NCBI RefSeq assembly: GCF_905475465.1
Contig: NC_062250.1
Location: forward strand, 10,748,501-10,812,500
From: Pieris napi
Lineage: Eukaryota > Arthropoda > Insecta > Lepidoptera > Pieridae
Reading direction: 5' to 3'
DNA: 64,000 nt
Shown here: piece by piece, positions 1-14,184 of the stretch
How the letters are laid out: each line of letters starts with the position of its first letter
Position numbering within the stretch: position 1 is the first letter of the stretch
Translations under genes and position numbers: made by a program
Notes under the pieces: generated by a model
Told to the model about the DNA's origin: nothing
Database searches by the model: none
What the model saw: only the letters and a program-made list of their open reading frames with translations

Positions 1-1291
1 AACAATTATTATAATTGGTTGAATCATTACAGGTTCAGTAGTTAATGTTGCTTTTAACTTAATAATATGTATTTATAGATGAGATTAGGTACTAGTATGT
101 AATCAATATTTTGTATCCTATTTTATTTGAATCGACAATAGGATCGAGTTAGCAAATCAAGTTGACAGTTGGCACATCACTGAGTATAAATTGTCATTTT
201 TATAACTATCAAGTATCAATCTATTAAAAATCGAGGTTTTGTTTTCAAGAAAAATGAAATTGCTGTATAAATATTAGTTGATTACAATAAGAAAAATCAT
301 GAATAGATCTATTCTTCAGATCAGGTATTTACTACAGAGTAGTAAAATTTAGAGTTTAGTTAAATAATTTCTATTAAAACGATCATCGATTTGTTTCAAG
401 GCTTTCCACTAGCTGTGTTGATCCACGGCATATTTCAAATCTTTCATAAGGCCCCAATATTTTATAAATTTTTAAGTTCCAAATCATGAAAACATTGTAT
501 TCTATGTAGATAAGGATATTGTGGTTAGAATAATAGATACATAGAACATTATATGTAGTATAATGGTGGGTAGTTAATAACTATTGTGAATCATCTTTTC
601 AATACTATTTCATTTAATTATGCAATCATTCTTGGGATGAGGGTTTGAACATAGCAAATGTTCATAGTAATCTACTGACATAAAATTGTACATACAGTGT
701 AAACTATATAACACTCAAGGGACTGTGCATATTTTGACGTTACAAAGAGTTGTCGTTAAATAGAAGAAAAATCTGTATCAGAAAAAGAAAAAGTTTTTAG
801 TATATACATAAAACACAATGCTTATTTGAACGCTATTGCGTATTGTCTGTTATTTTTGTTGACATCTTTTGCTGTACTGCAGAAATAATGTTGTATTATG
901 TTGTTTTTTCTTATTCATATACATATGTATGTAATTCATACTGCTATATTGAGGCATCTTTATGATGAAGCATGTACAAGGAATCCCAATTTGTAAACAA
1001 AAAATGGATTTCTTAGTAAGTTCATATGAGTCGAGTTTATTACGAGCTAGGACAATAGAGCAACAAAATAACGTATACAGATCCACAGTTTTAACTAATT
1101 TCCGCAACTTAAAAAGTACTTTTTATTATGTAGTCGCTATGTAGAGTGTATCATTGTATGGATGACACGCTTTAAAGGGTTTGTTATTACACCGAGGGAT
1201 GTTACATGGAGTTTACACTGTATATTCTTCTGGATGTTATTTTAAGTGGCATGGAGTTAACTTCACTACAAACAATTAATTTTTTTTTCAG
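1..1291. other. AT-rich flank or intron upstream of the UQCC4-like exon
   Basis: I see no convincing coding exon here. A short open frame at 962-1015 ends at a plausible donor (gtaagt at 1016), but it finishes in phase 0 while the acceptor at 1290-1291 needs two bases carried over, so it cannot be the missing first exon. The first exon of the gene at 1292 must lie here or to the left of the window. Confidence 0.5.
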
Positions 1292-1682
1292 GGGTTGTAT
1301 AAGAACCTACAAGAAAAGGTTTTATAGCAACAAACCTGATGGTTTGCATGAAAATGCTCCAATAAAATTCACTACTAGTGCCGCTTCTAAGTCTAGGATA
1401 ATGCCCATTGTTAATAAACATAACTTGAAAATGCCCTGGTATCAGCCATACAGTGTGGTAGGCAGTGTTGCTGTATTTCTACTTTATTTTTGTGTATTTA
1501 GAGAAGAAAGTGACATAGATTCAGAGTTTGAAAAAACTTTATATGATAGAGTACATGGACTAGAAAAACAGCAATTATTACTTAGTTACCGCTTCAACAA
1601 AGAAAATGGTAAGAGTGTAGTAGAAATTGAACAGCGTCTTAAGGAAATTGAAGAAAAAGAAAAAAGTCTAGCCATTGCTTAG
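1292..1682 (+). CDS. UQCC4/CCSMST1-like mitochondrial membrane protein, last exon
   Basis: This is the 3' coding exon of a small protein, entered through a polypyrimidine tract and AG at 1290-1291 and ended by TAG at 1680-1682. The open frame continues upstream of the acceptor, but that part is intron. The exon starts with a basic, matrix-targeting-like stretch (RFYSNK), then a conserved block with PIKFTTS, then one membrane span of about 17 residues beginning at WYQPYSVVG and closing with FREES. A charged coiled-coil tail of about 45 residues ends at IA. The PI-F-(S/T)S plus span plus (L/F)REES layout matches CCSMST1/UQCC4, an inner-membrane assembly factor of complex III. The N-terminal exon is not identified. 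The family call is by resemblance only; a generic single-span mitochondrial protein is the alternative. Confidence 0.6.
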
Positions 1683-2380
1683 TAAATAAGACTATTTATT
1701 GTAGATAATGTATTAAATATAATTTAGGAATCTTAATTTTTTGTTTTATTTTCAATTCCACCATCTTACTCACTGGAATAGTGACTATCAACCATGTGGT
1801 TTGTGTAAATCAGAGATGCTGACCAGTAGATTTTTCTATATATCAAAAAAAACATGATTGACATTATGAGATTGCATACATTGAAAATGGTCAATCACAT
1901 TGTGCTACACCTATAAACATGACCAAGATTAGATGTCATTTTTATACTACTGGTCAATAAATAGTACATAATTAAAATTGGGAGTTTTAATAATGAAAAA
2001 GTGTAAATGTAAGACTAATTATATTTATTTAACACCAAGTATCTTAATTACTAATCCAAAGTGCATAAAATTTTGTTTCTTCTCCGATACTATCAACATT
2101 ACCTATTTACTAACACAACTCACTAAACATTTTGTTAGTACAAGATCACACACGGATGACAATTGACAATAAAAACCATACAGTCACCTAAATAGGTATC
2201 TTGCACATAATCTAACTTACATATTACAAACACAATATTTTAAAAAAAATCAGTTCTGACGCCTTACAGTTACAATGATTACAATGCTTAAAGTGAAGAA
2301 ACTGTGAACATACAAAAATTGATAGATATTATGTCTATTTGAATTACAAATAATTTATAATAAAGTAAACTAATCTTAAT

Positions 2381-2883
<503 letters not shown>

Positions 2884-3174
2884 TTACTGAAAAAAATAAA
2901 TTACTATAAAGGAAAACAGTAAACATAAACGGTTCCGACACTCATTTAGGACAATAATCAAAACAATAATGACCACTAAGACACAGTTTGCAAATTTAAG
3001 TTAAACTAATATATTGTGCAATAATAAACATTATTCGTACCTCTTTGAAGTTATTAAGTAAAAATTTATTAATTTAACTCGATTTAACGCACAAAGCAGC
3101 GCTCGTATGCTTAAGTAAAACTTCAATATGGCGACGAGAGAATGGCGGGCGAACAGCGACGCTTAGTGTTTGGT

Positions 3175-3272
3175 ATTGGATTGGTTAAGGTTTTTAATAA
3201 TAGTGAACGATCATTGGTCTAAATTTACCGAATACTATTGGAGGCCCAAATAAATTCCAGTGTTGTGATTGG
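3175..3272 (-). promoter_or_regulatory. Cluster of five CCAAT boxes upstream of H3.3
   Basis: ATTGG (CCAAT on the H3.3 strand) occurs at 3175, 3180, 3213, 3237 and 3268, five times in under 100 bp, just upstream of the presumed H3.3 first exon. CCAAT arrays bound by NF-Y are common in histone and cell-cycle promoters. They may serve the divergent unk gene too, whose ATG is about 750 bp away. The function is inferred. Confidence 0.6.
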
Positions 3273-4021
3273 GTAACAGTTTTATGAATCTTGACATTTT
3301 TAATGTTACCTCACATAAAATTATTACTTTTGAGCCATAATTCATATTTTTATTAAACTATTATTCTATTAAAAATAAAATATGTACGAAATAAACGAAT
3401 ATTCATAAGTACGTTATGATGAATATTTTATGTGCTAAGAATCTTTAATTTTCAGTTTTGACTATATATAAATTTTTACTATAATATAGTTTTGACCTAT
3501 TTTTTATTTCAATTTGGCATGGAGTGAATCATTGGAGCGAAAGAGTAAAATGGATAACATACGTCTGACATTGGTCTGTTGTTTTAGGGTGTTTTAAGGT
3601 TTTATATTTTTTTATGAATGGGTACTGCGACTTCTGAACTTTTCTTTTTGCTTAAAATACAATAATTTTGACAAATAAAATTTAATGTGACTACACAACT
3701 CACAAGTACAGACTACAGAGTGTAAATAATTTGCCGTGTCTTTAAAGTTCAGAGTTTTGAAGCATAGACTACTATTGTACAATGTTTTTAGGCAATATTT
3801 AGGAAATACATTGATCAACACGATGCTAAACTATTTTTTTAAGTTCAAGGTCATAATCAAATGTTTTGTAGTACTTTAACGTAGACGTATTTGTTTTCAA
3901 TAAATAAAGTTTGTACTTTCTAAAATATTTGTAATCACGTGATCTTATTTTATTGAATGTTAATTGGTCATCGGTGAGCGTGCCCTGCGCGACGCGAGAG
4001 GCGCAATAATAGTTCACCAAA

Positions 4022-7000
4022 ATGCCGTCGGAATCTAAGCCTTTGTTGACAGCTCAAACAGAAAAACCAAATCATTATAAGTAATTACTTGTTTCAGTCT
4101 CAATAACTTGTCGAAATAAAAGTACTTGTGATTAAGTTTGCAGTGATGTGCGATTCGCTTACATCAGTGGTTTCGTTTTCCAGATATCTAAAGGAATTCC
4201 GTGTGGAACAGTGCCCGTTGTTCCTACAACATAAATGTACACAACATAGACCTTTTACATGTTTCCACTGGCATTTTAATAATCAAAGACGTAGAAGGCC
4301 TGTACGTAAGCGGGATGGATCGTTTAATTATAGCGCAGACAATTATTGTACTAAATACAACGAGACTTCGGGAATTTGCGAGGATGGTGACGAGTAAGTA
4401 CCTTCAGACGCTTTGTTTTATCGTGAACATAAAAATACACAAATATTTATTTGCGATTCTTATTGGACTTGCTTGGTACATTTGTTCTTCAATATGTGTA
4501 GTTTTCATTAAATTAGAAACTTTCACTTCAATAAAAAAATTGTTTACTAATATTAAAGTGAGTGTTATACTACCAAATTGTGTAGACGCATCAACATCTT
4601 GTTTCCTTAAGGGGAAACATTCTTTTGTATTTGGTGGAATATCGTCTTTATTGTCCATTGTCCTTTCTTTAACATAAATAATAAAAGCATAGTATTTCAA
4701 AGCTGTTTAAAGTTTTATTTGATGTTTTGATAATATGATTCCAAAGACAAAGGTTACAATCTTAATGTGAAAGTGATGATTAATTATAAACAGCTCCTTA
4801 AAAATGTATTTAGCTATTAATAAGTCAAACAATGCAACTCCAGTCATAGTAGGTATGTTAAATGAAAAAACATTTTCTACTTTATTCTTAAACATTTAAT
4901 ATCATCTTGACAAAATGTTAAACATATAAAAAGGCTTTTATGCAAGAAAAATTAGTTCTGGTTCTTTTTGGAGTAAAATAAAATGCTAGGTTATTTAGTT
5001 GTCTTAGTTTAGAATAACAGTGGTTAAGTTAACTAAATAATTTTATTTTTTTCAGTTGTCCATACTTACATAGAACAGCTGGAGACACTGAGCGGCGATA
5101 TCATCTCCGGTATTACAAAACTTGTATGTGTGTCCATGACACAGATGCGAGGGGCCTTTGTACGAAGAATGGGGCTCATTGTGCCTTTGCTCACGGAGCT
5201 CCCGACCTTAGACCACCAGTGTTGGACATGAGGGAACTGCAGGCTCTAGAAAATCCAAATGGAACTGATGGGGACACAGCCGCACCTAATGCTTTAGATA
5301 GAGAACGTAATTTGATGAATGAAGACCCTAAGTGGCAAGGTATATATGAGTATATTTTTAATATTAAGAAATTTTCAATATCATATATAATATTAGTAAC
5401 CAACCTATAGTGTCCTGTGAATTTAGCTCAATAAGAATTGAATTTAGTACATGAAATCCATTAACATCTCCAGCATACAAACATTATTCAATGTGCTTGT
5501 ACTACATAGAAATATTTATAAATGCTTTTTTTTACAGATACAAATTATGTGTTATCATCATATAAAACAGAACCATGCAAAAGACCACCTAGGCTTTGTA
5601 GACAAGGGTATGCATGTCCACAATATCATAATAGTAAAGTGAGTATTATTTTATTTCTTTTAATTTCTGGTTTTCAGCAAAAACCAGTAGCAATTTCACA
5701 ACCGTTCTGCTTTGCTGTTGATAAAAATACAATACAATGATTGTAGTCTCTAAAATGAATTTTGTGCCATCATATATTATTTCTTACTTAAAATTATGTT
5801 TCTGGCTCACTAAGTATTTGGGTTAAATTCTTAGATTTGATTGTCTTGTATAAAAACTAAGTTTAAAAAACTTATCATTGTAAAAGATTTGCTATAGGAT
5901 TTGATATTTTAAAACTAAATGAACCCAATTACATTAATAAAATGTTTGTTTTAACAGGATAAACGTAGATCACCTCGCAAATACAAGTACCGTAGCACAC
6001 CATGTCCTAATGTAAAGCACGGAGAGGAATGGGGAGAACCTAGCAGTTGTGAAGCTGGAGATGCCTGTGGGTACTGCCACACTCGCACGGAGCAGCAGTT
6101 CCATCCAGAGATATACAAATCCACTAAATGCAATGATGTACAGCAAGCTGGCTACTGCCCACGGGGTCTATTCTGTGCCTTTGCACATGTTGAACGTAAG
6201 TAAATATATAACCTACTCAAAAAATGTTTTTTTTAAACTTCTGGTTCGGCTCAAGAAATATATAATACTGGAAGGATGTGTATTAAAAACTGAGATAAAT
6301 TTATTGTGACAAAGAAATATTAGTACTAATATTCAATAGAATGATATCTTCTACTGTTTATGATGATTAACTTTTAATGATTAGTGTGAATAAACATTTC
6401 TGCAATAACTCAACAACCCCTCAAATTGCCATTATTTTTAACCAATATATTAAGTGATTTAGATATCATTTTTATTGATGCTTTTAAATGTCAATGTTTA
6501 GTTTATTAACATGTTTACAGAATTTTGGTTTCTGTTCCATTTTTTATGAGGATGGGGGGGGGGGGAATAAAATTTAAATGTGTTGTTTTGTTTATACATA
6601 TACAATAACGAAAGCCTACGCTTTTTAGAAACACTCATTAAAATTTTGTTGTTTATTAATATTGTTATAACCAACGGTGAAAATAGGAAATAGGTGACGC
6701 TGGTAACACTAAAATCAGCTGTTAATGTTATGACATTTAACTCGCCAGTGAATCCGCGCGTAGGCTTCCGGTACCCGAAGCGTCCAGTCAGTTGTATAAT
6801 TTTAAATTAAAATAATAGTGAAATTTGTGATTAATGATCGTGTTACGCTGCGGTAAAGTGAATACTCTTTTAAAGTATTGCTAGGACAGTAAATATCCAT
6901 AACATAAATTTTAACAAGCGAGGGCTTTGTCATTAAATACCACGATATAGGCTTTATATTTTTAATATTATTTCGTGATATATATGAAACTTTCTTGGTT

Positions 7001-8368
7001 GCACAGGATATAATTATACATTTATATACTATTTATATTATTAATATCCCACATGTAATGAGCCTCTCGTGTTAATTATTAAATACCACGTAATGAACAA
7101 ACTTAACGATTAGCTTAACCTTGTTTATTTTGTTCATATATCTTTTTATTTGACCATGAAATATTTTTTAAATAAAAATCTTTATAAGCCTCGTCTGTAG
7201 ATAAAGATGCCGTATCGACCCTATCATTCTTTTCCGTGGTATGTGTTGTGGTTTCCTAAGGTATAACTTATTTTTTCCAATTGCAGCTGAAGATTTGTCA
7301 TCAAATCGAGACATGAGTGCTCCACTGGAGTGTGGGACCAATCTCGCCGATCTTCTTTCTTCGGCGTTACCCAACGACAAAAAGAATGACGTCGGCGTGC
7401 TCGGCGGAGCCTTAGGCCTCGGCCGTCCTCTTAGTCCCCAGCCGCACACCAACGGCAGCGGAGACGGCTCCGAGTGCGCTTCGACCTCCAGCGGAGGCTC
7501 TATACATCAATCGCGTCCCATTCAAACGACAGCTCTGCAGTCATACCAAGACCACGAGAAGCCCCAACCGTCGTGGCCGCCACGGTCCACGTTCGACGCC
7601 ACAGTCCTCCAAGAAGTAGTCGGAAACGCCCTCGACGATATTCACCTGGACGATCCTTTGAACCTCGTGGCCTCTCTGGATCGTGATCTATCAGATGGGG
7701 AGGGTTTACTCGGTGGATCGGCTCCCGTGAACATTCCACGTCCTTCTCTCAGGGGCTTCAGCCCACCAAGCGGAGGATCACCGCTGCCGCCTTTTCTCCG
7801 GTACGCTAGTGATACGGACAGATTGTTCAACTCGCATCCGATGAAAGCGGGAAGTTTCGGAGCGGCGGGTAACGCGTTCGAATTCGCGGCGACTTCGCCC
7901 TCAGCCCCGGCCGAGTTATCGAGACTGCGGGAGGAAGTGGTGGCCTCGAGGGCGGCGGCCGCTCGCTGGGATGAGAGAATCGCGCAGGCCCGTTCCGCCT
8001 GCGAAGCCTGGCAAAGGGAGTCCGACGAAGCGCAACGCAAAGCGGCTTTGGCCGAGCGACAGAGGGACGAGGCCTTGGCCCACGCGTTGATCCTCAAACG
8101 CGAGCTCGAAACCACACGCGCCGGCAGACGGGAGCTACGTGGCCTGCCCCTGACGGCCCTGAAGTCTCTCCAAGTACAAGTGCGGTCTGATTTGGAGGAA
8201 ATCGAGAAGGCGCTGTATCTAGAGACGGCGACGAAGTGTATGGTGTGCGAAGAGCAGCCCCGTAGCGTGACTCTACCCCCTTGCAACCACTATGTGTTGT
8301 GCGAAAGCTGCGCCGGCACAGCCAAGGAGTGCCCCTACTGCCAGACTCCCATCCAGCATCACCAGTAG
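4022..8368 (+). CDS. unk: Unkempt: CCCH zinc-finger and RING RNA-binding protein
   Basis: Six coding exons join in phase: 4022-4080, 4184-4393, 5056-5339, 5538-5638, 5958-6195 and 7287-8368, giving 657 residues. The start (MPSESKPLLT) and the run of CCCH fingers are closely unkempt-like: the first finger has C30, C38, C46 and H50, and further fingers lie in exons 3 to 5 (for example the CPYLHRT, CAFAHG, CPQYH and CAFAHVE motifs). Exon 6 encodes a low-complexity linker with SAPVNIP, an Ala/Arg/Glu-rich coiled coil (about 520-605) and a C-terminal RING with C615, C618, C630, H632, C636, C639, C646 and C649. In flies and mammals unkempt binds UAG/U-rich mRNA elements, represses translation, and acts in neuronal timing downstream of TOR. 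Exon 6 is much richer in GC than exons 1 to 5. The first exon sits just downstream of a GC-rich stretch (3975-4005). Confidence 0.95.
6700..6852 (+). promoter_or_regulatory. Candidate internal promoter and alternative first exon of unk
   Basis: Within otherwise AT-rich intron 5 lies a GC-richer patch with an arthropod initiator-like TCAGTT at 6788-6793. It is followed by ATG at 6834 and a donor (GCG then GTAAAG) at 6853. Joined to the exon-6 acceptor at 7286, the frame MIVLRC-A continues exactly into exon 6 (EDLSSNRD). The product would be about 366 residues with only the linker, coiled coil and RING. This is inference from signals and phase. Confidence 0.35.
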
Positions 8369-11300
8369 ATCGACGGTCGGCCAGGTTGCAGTAGTATTAC
8401 ACATCATAATACTCAACAGATGCACTCGGTTACCCATGTGATGTAGAAGTAGTCGCTCTCTACTCGATACTGTCTCAAAATTGTAAGTGTTTGGAGTGCA
8501 AAATTTCTCAATATTTTTATATATGACTAGACTATACCGATGAGTTATATCGTATCGACTAATGGTTTTAAGATATTTTACAGTAGAAAGTTAAGATTTC
8601 CATATTTATTGGTAAAAGTGAGTAGTTTTTCAAATTTACTGCCGCTGACTAAAATGCATTTGAAGGAGCGATACTAAACAGATATTAATATGAAAGTGAC
8701 GATTCTAATAGATTTACTAAATAAAATATGCAAAGTTTTCTATCATGTATTAAAATATATAACTCGTAATTGGAAATATTGTGGCTTTATATGAGATATA
8801 CATAGGAATAGTGGAAAATCTATAAAATATTGCGGTGATCCAACTTGCACCAAAACAATTTGTTTATCTTAGTGTAACATTCAAATACAAATAATACGGT
8901 TTATATATTTTATATGAATAATGCTTATATAGCGTTTAAATATTTTCTTAAAAGTAAATTTACCGTAGTGCATGGTTCAAAGTAGCAGTTTTTAAAATTT
9001 AATGTTACAAAATGCTTTTGGTGTTAATTTAGATTTCAAAATATTCAATCTTTGCTTTTCTGTAGTACATGGCTATGGAATCCATAATTATCTGTGACAA
9101 TTCTTTCATCAGTCATAGACAATTGTTGCTTGTGATTGTATTAATATTTTAACTATGAGAGTAGTTTTTAATTATTACAGTTGGAATAATTTTGCACTAT
9201 CTTAGATACTATAGGTGACAGTAAACTTGTTGAATTTTTTTACATTTTTATTAAGGTTTTGTAATGTACTTGTTTTTTTTTCACAACATTCACCTCTTTT
9301 ATCTATGGACCAATCTCATGAAGGATTTAATATATTAAATCATATTAATTTTGATATCTCTTGATAAAGTGTTCATTTGAATTTTCTTATAAAGACAGCG
9401 AAGCGCTTAATATGATTGGGGAAGTTTTAACTTTTATTATAAGGTCATCCATTAACAGTTACGCATTTTTATATGAACATTCCAAATGAATTATTAAAAT
9501 CTTTGAAACCCCTACTCTTTATACAATAAGCCGTTAATTCTATCACTGAACAGTCAGTGAATTTGACTTATTTATTCCCTTATATAAAAGATAAAGGGAT
9601 TTTTCTGTAATTGCCCAAGCTGTTTATTAATAGGATTGCTATAATGAAGACAAGAAAATCTCAGTTAGCAGATCTTTATTTACCATTTTTTACAATATAA
9701 ATTATTAACTGAATGATAACTATTCCAGGCAGCACTGGAAGCAAAAGTTTTCAATGCGAAAAATATTTTATAAATTGACGCTCTTGAATCAAGAAAGATT
9801 AAAATGTACCAAATAATCTTAAACTATAAAATGTATAAGACTTGAGAAACATTATAAATTTGTATCGGGTGTGATCCTAAAACAATAGAAATCGAATCAT
9901 AAGAAATCCTGAGGTTAAAAAATAGCTTAATTCTACACAGCCTCTTTCAAAATGTAACTAACCTCTGTGGACTTTAAAAATACTGTTAAAGATGTTATAT
10001 TAATACTTTCACAAATGTCATGAATTTCCAGTGCCTTCTAGAAGATCTCTTTAAACCTTGTTAAACAGCTGTAGGTTCATGACCTTGCGGTGAATGACCC
10101 CAACTATGTATTTTTTGGGCATTGTTATCTTAGCTTAAATTTTAAATTGTTCATAGAGTTTTGGTTACATACTGTATGAAAATAGGTTTTATTCACTAGG
10201 CCATATGTATCATCATCAGCAAAACCTATATCCTCCGTAAATTTAACAAATGTTGCGATTTATATTTTTTTTTAACTTTTATATAAAATAAAATATGTAG
10301 GTATCTCACTATTTTAATATCAACAGTTGTTTTATGTACTAAAAAGTGTACTCTGGTTATATGGGAATATATAAAGCATTTTATATGAATTTATTTCAAC
10401 TTTTCTATGTAACAAAGTATATTTATATTTTGAACTTACTAAAATATCTTTAAAAACTTTTGTATCAACATATTATAGTAATAGGAATAACAAATTTAAT
10501 TTAGAAATATATTTAGATGTAAGTAGTGTTTTCAAATTGTATTGGATTATACTAAGTGTAGCGTGTGCATTGTATTCGGAAGCAATATGACCACAACCGC
10601 CTTCAATATTCAAGTTATTGTAGTGATAAAATTTATCTCAGAATAGTACCAGCATAATGTTTAATTAGTAAACAAGTATTTAGCTATAGACATTTGACCT
10701 CATTAGTGTTGCCATGTATTACGTTCATGGAGATGATTAAATTTTTTTCAATTGGCAAGGTGTTTTCAAAAAGCTGTTCAGGCCTAAGTACTCGAATAAT
10801 CTGGATATGGATAAGTTTGCTTGCATTTAAATGTAGGATTGTGTAGTGGTGATTAACAAAGTGTCCTGTGTCTGCCTAAGTAGCTTATTATCGCTAGTGT
10901 TTTTCTGGTTTGTGCTGACCACTGAAGCTACTCGGCCCTCAATAACATTTCCATTCCATGGGAGTTTAAATTGCTTAATTTACTAATGCATGTAATGTTT
11001 AATGGCAGGGGTCGCTGCAGTGGTCGGAACTTTAATGTTTAGATGTGGATTAGAATTATATTTATTTTTATATGAATTGACTATCACATGGAGATTGTAA
11101 ATTTTATTTTGACAAATTCTAAATTATTTTTTATTTTTAGCTGGTATTATTTATAAAATAAATTATTCTGAGATTTTATTTTTGACTGGTGCGATGTGGT
11201 TTATTTTGTTTTGAGTTATTATTTGGTTATTTCGCTACATTTTAAAGTTTGCATTTTATGTTAATTAGGACCTATTATTGTTTAATACAAATATTATCCT

Positions 11301-12188
11301 TTGTTGAGTAAGCATAATAGTAGGTTTTCTATATTTTTTCAATTATTTAATCTTAGATAGGTAGGTCCAACAAATTTTTTCAAATTTTAATTGTTAATTA
11401 GAAATGGTAAAATTATTAGACTAACTAATAGCGCTTGCACGCTGAGATCAAATAAATTATGATTAAAAGTTAAAACCTTTTATATTTATGCAATCAAAAC
11501 CTGTACTCTGTCATAGTAGATATTTCTAATAATTTTCAAATCCATGTGATAACATGCAACAGATGAAGATTATAATTATTATAGTTAGGTAGGTTTAATA
11601 AATTTTAAATTCCATTCAACTATAATACGTGTTTTATTTTATTCCCTCGACAAATTTCAGTCAGTCAAACATATTAAAAAATAATCTTAATATAATATAG
11701 AATCTTTACTATAATTAGTGTTGCCATCCTAAAAGGCAATCGCACGAACCGTCAGCGTTCCATAATCTATATAGTCAACATAGAAGGAAATAAAACAACA
11801 GGTATCATTCATTTAATATATTTCGTCATGTAATTGAAAACAATACATTCATTTAAACACATTAATATTAAAAATAAACGCGTGTTAAACAGATTTGCAG
11901 ACTGTGTTAAAGCGTTATGTGTGAGATGTCTGCAAACTGTTCAATAAATTAAAGTAAAAAAAAAAAGTGCCAATATATCACTTAATGTATATCTTAGATC
12001 AGGTATATCATATAAAGCAAAAAATAACTCTTTAATCTAACTAAAGCTTGTCATCATATTGCAACAATTCTTTGGATTGGTTTGAGTATTTTCAAAACTA
12101 TAACTAGGTTAAATACATTTCTTTCAATACTTGAGTCCATTATTTGCTTGAAAACGGAAAGATTACTATAACCCAAGAGTATGTTTAT
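8369..12188 (+). other. Long AT-rich 3' region of unk, then intergenic sequence
   Basis: No coding frame worth reporting and no recognisable element was seen. Several AATAAA signals and TGTANATA-like motifs fit a long 3' UTR, but its end cannot be placed from sequence. Confidence 0.5.
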
Positions 12189-12698
12189 TGGTGCGTTCCA
12201 CTAAGCGCTCACGACGATCAAAATTCTCCTTTAGCCATTCCACATACCGGCCGCGGTCGTTGTGGTCACGGCGAAAACTTCACTCATGACGTCATGACTA
12301 ATGCTCACGCAAGGCTCACAACGACCCATCTAAAGAGGTGGGTCAAAGTGAACGTTGAGAATAATTCGGCGCAATTTTAAAATTGTTTTTGAAATATGAT
12401 ATTCAAAGCTTAAAGATAGCGACAAGAAAAATAACATTATATGATTCTGAAAGAGAAATTGTAGTAGAAGCTATCGATTCTGAAGCTGAAGCTGCTCGTG
12501 CAGAAAGAGGTAAATATAATTATATTTAAATCAAAAATCAATTGTCTTAAACTTATATTGCATAATTATGCTTGATTTTAGTTTATATTCAACAGCTATT
12601 TATTATCATTATAATATATATATTTGGTAAATTTATTTTATTAGATGAAATCAGCGGTCGTGAGCGTGAGCGTTGTGGACGCTTAGTGGAACCCACCA
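12189..12698. mobile_element. Short DNA transposon, TIR TGGTGCGTTCCACTAAGCG
   Basis: The ends are inverted copies (TGGTGCGTTCCACTAAGCG at the left, one mismatch over the same length at the right), flanked by TAT at 12186-12188 and 12699-12701 as a 3-bp target duplication. Inside, 12390-12510 has a short coding-like stretch (REIVVEAIDSEAEAARAE) that may be a remnant of an element protein. It is non-autonomous and close to Harbinger-type elements in size and duplication length. Confidence 0.7.
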
Positions 12699-14184
12699 TA
12701 TGTTGTTTGTTGTTTATGAATGAAAAATGTTAGTGTAGCGCGCTAAAAATTCCCATACTAATATTTGACAATGACGTTTGAAAATGTAACTTCTATAAAC
12801 CTCAACATTTACCAAAACTGTCAATAATGATGGCAAATATTATGTAAATCGAAATGTCTCGTTCCTATTGAAACGTTAATAGGATTTTAACAATGTTATT
12901 CTTAATATTTAAACGTGCATAAATAAAATAGTGCTGTACAGTCTACAATTCTTGGCCGGCTCGCAACACGTGCTCACTAAATTCTAAGGCGACTTGGTGG
13001 ATTAAGGGCAAAAGTCAATTTATTTTACTAACGACCAGGTTTTTATTATGGAAAATTTATAGAAATTATTTTTGCTTGCAATCGTTTCGTATTGACACGA
13101 GAAGATTTTGAATAGTGAGCAGACTTTTGAAAAGACAGTCTGTCAACTTACGAAAATTATATTCAGGCATTAAAATGCTTTTGCCATTATTCCATATGTT
13201 ATTGCAAAAATACACTAAAGGTATGTTACCTGGATGAGTCTTATTTAATTCTAAAATCTACTAAAATAATTGAAATATAGGCACTCATTGAAAATTTAGC
13301 TTACTATTATAATTCGATATCTTATAGCAAAAATGTTTAGGCCCACAACATATATACAGTAGAAACTTGATCATTTGTTATTTTTCACAGAAGATAATCA
13401 GTTACCGCCAAAAAAAAATTTTTTTTTCATAAAGTCCCGTCTGGGGAGGACAAAGAAGTTCGACATTAAACTAATATCAATTGACGATATAGCCATTACA
13501 CGTTGACGAATAATCTGTATAACATTAAGAACGAACTGACCAGAACATTTAATATTACCGGTTAACCAGTTCTTTATTGTATTCCGTTTCTACTGTATTA
13601 CAAATCGTAACTTACAATGAATAAATGCTCAAAAACTTGATTTTAAATTTCTTGTCAATTTCTGTTTAGGCCAAAACCTACAATACTTGACAACTAAAAC
13701 TGGATTTGATTGTTATTATATGCAAAATCGTCTTCTCTTTGTGCAGAAACATAATAAATAAAAATTGCTGCGTCATATATTAACTTAGCTAAATAAAATA
13801 TCAAATTATTCGCACTCAACTCAACACAACCTTATAATTAGGATTATGCTTATAACGAATTCTAGCGAGGGACCATAGACAATAAGGATATTAGTCTTTT
13901 GTAACCTTGATTTTTTACATTGTTATATTATAATTAACCCATATTAATAAAAAAAAAAAATTAGGAGTCGAATAATATAATTATTGAAATACGGTCCAAT
14001 ATAATCTAATCGTAAGCGTGCACATCGTTGTATTGTTCAAGTGCACTTGTGAGGTATATTTGCAATTGAATTTCTGATATTGTAAAAAATAACTTCAGAT
14101 AATTCAAAATTAAATAACATTAAACTAGATTTTGCGTCAGAATTATACAAAAAAATAATGACTTAATCGATATATAACTCGTGT

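Noticed and set aside
1206..1291. N-terminal extension of the UQCC4-like ORF
   Set aside because: A polypyrimidine tract and AG at 1290-1291 show that this part is intron.
4128..4183. Alternative unk start at 4128
   Set aside because: The frame before 4184 is intron; the exon starts after ttttccag, and exon 1 at 4022 supplies the conserved N-terminus in phase.
6554..6566. Run of G in unk intron 5 as a possible G-quadruplex
   Set aside because: It is a single homopolymer run with no other nearby G tracts, so it is a simple repeat only.
7207..7266. Small ORF MPYRPYHSFPWYVLWFPK ending at a donor-like GTATAA
   Set aside because: Only about 26 bp separate the possible donor from the next acceptor, too short for an intron, and the frame stops at once.
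7642..8286. 214-codon minus-strand ORF opposite the last unk exon
   Set aside because: It is an antisense shadow of GC-rich coding sequence; the plus frame encodes the coiled coil and RING.
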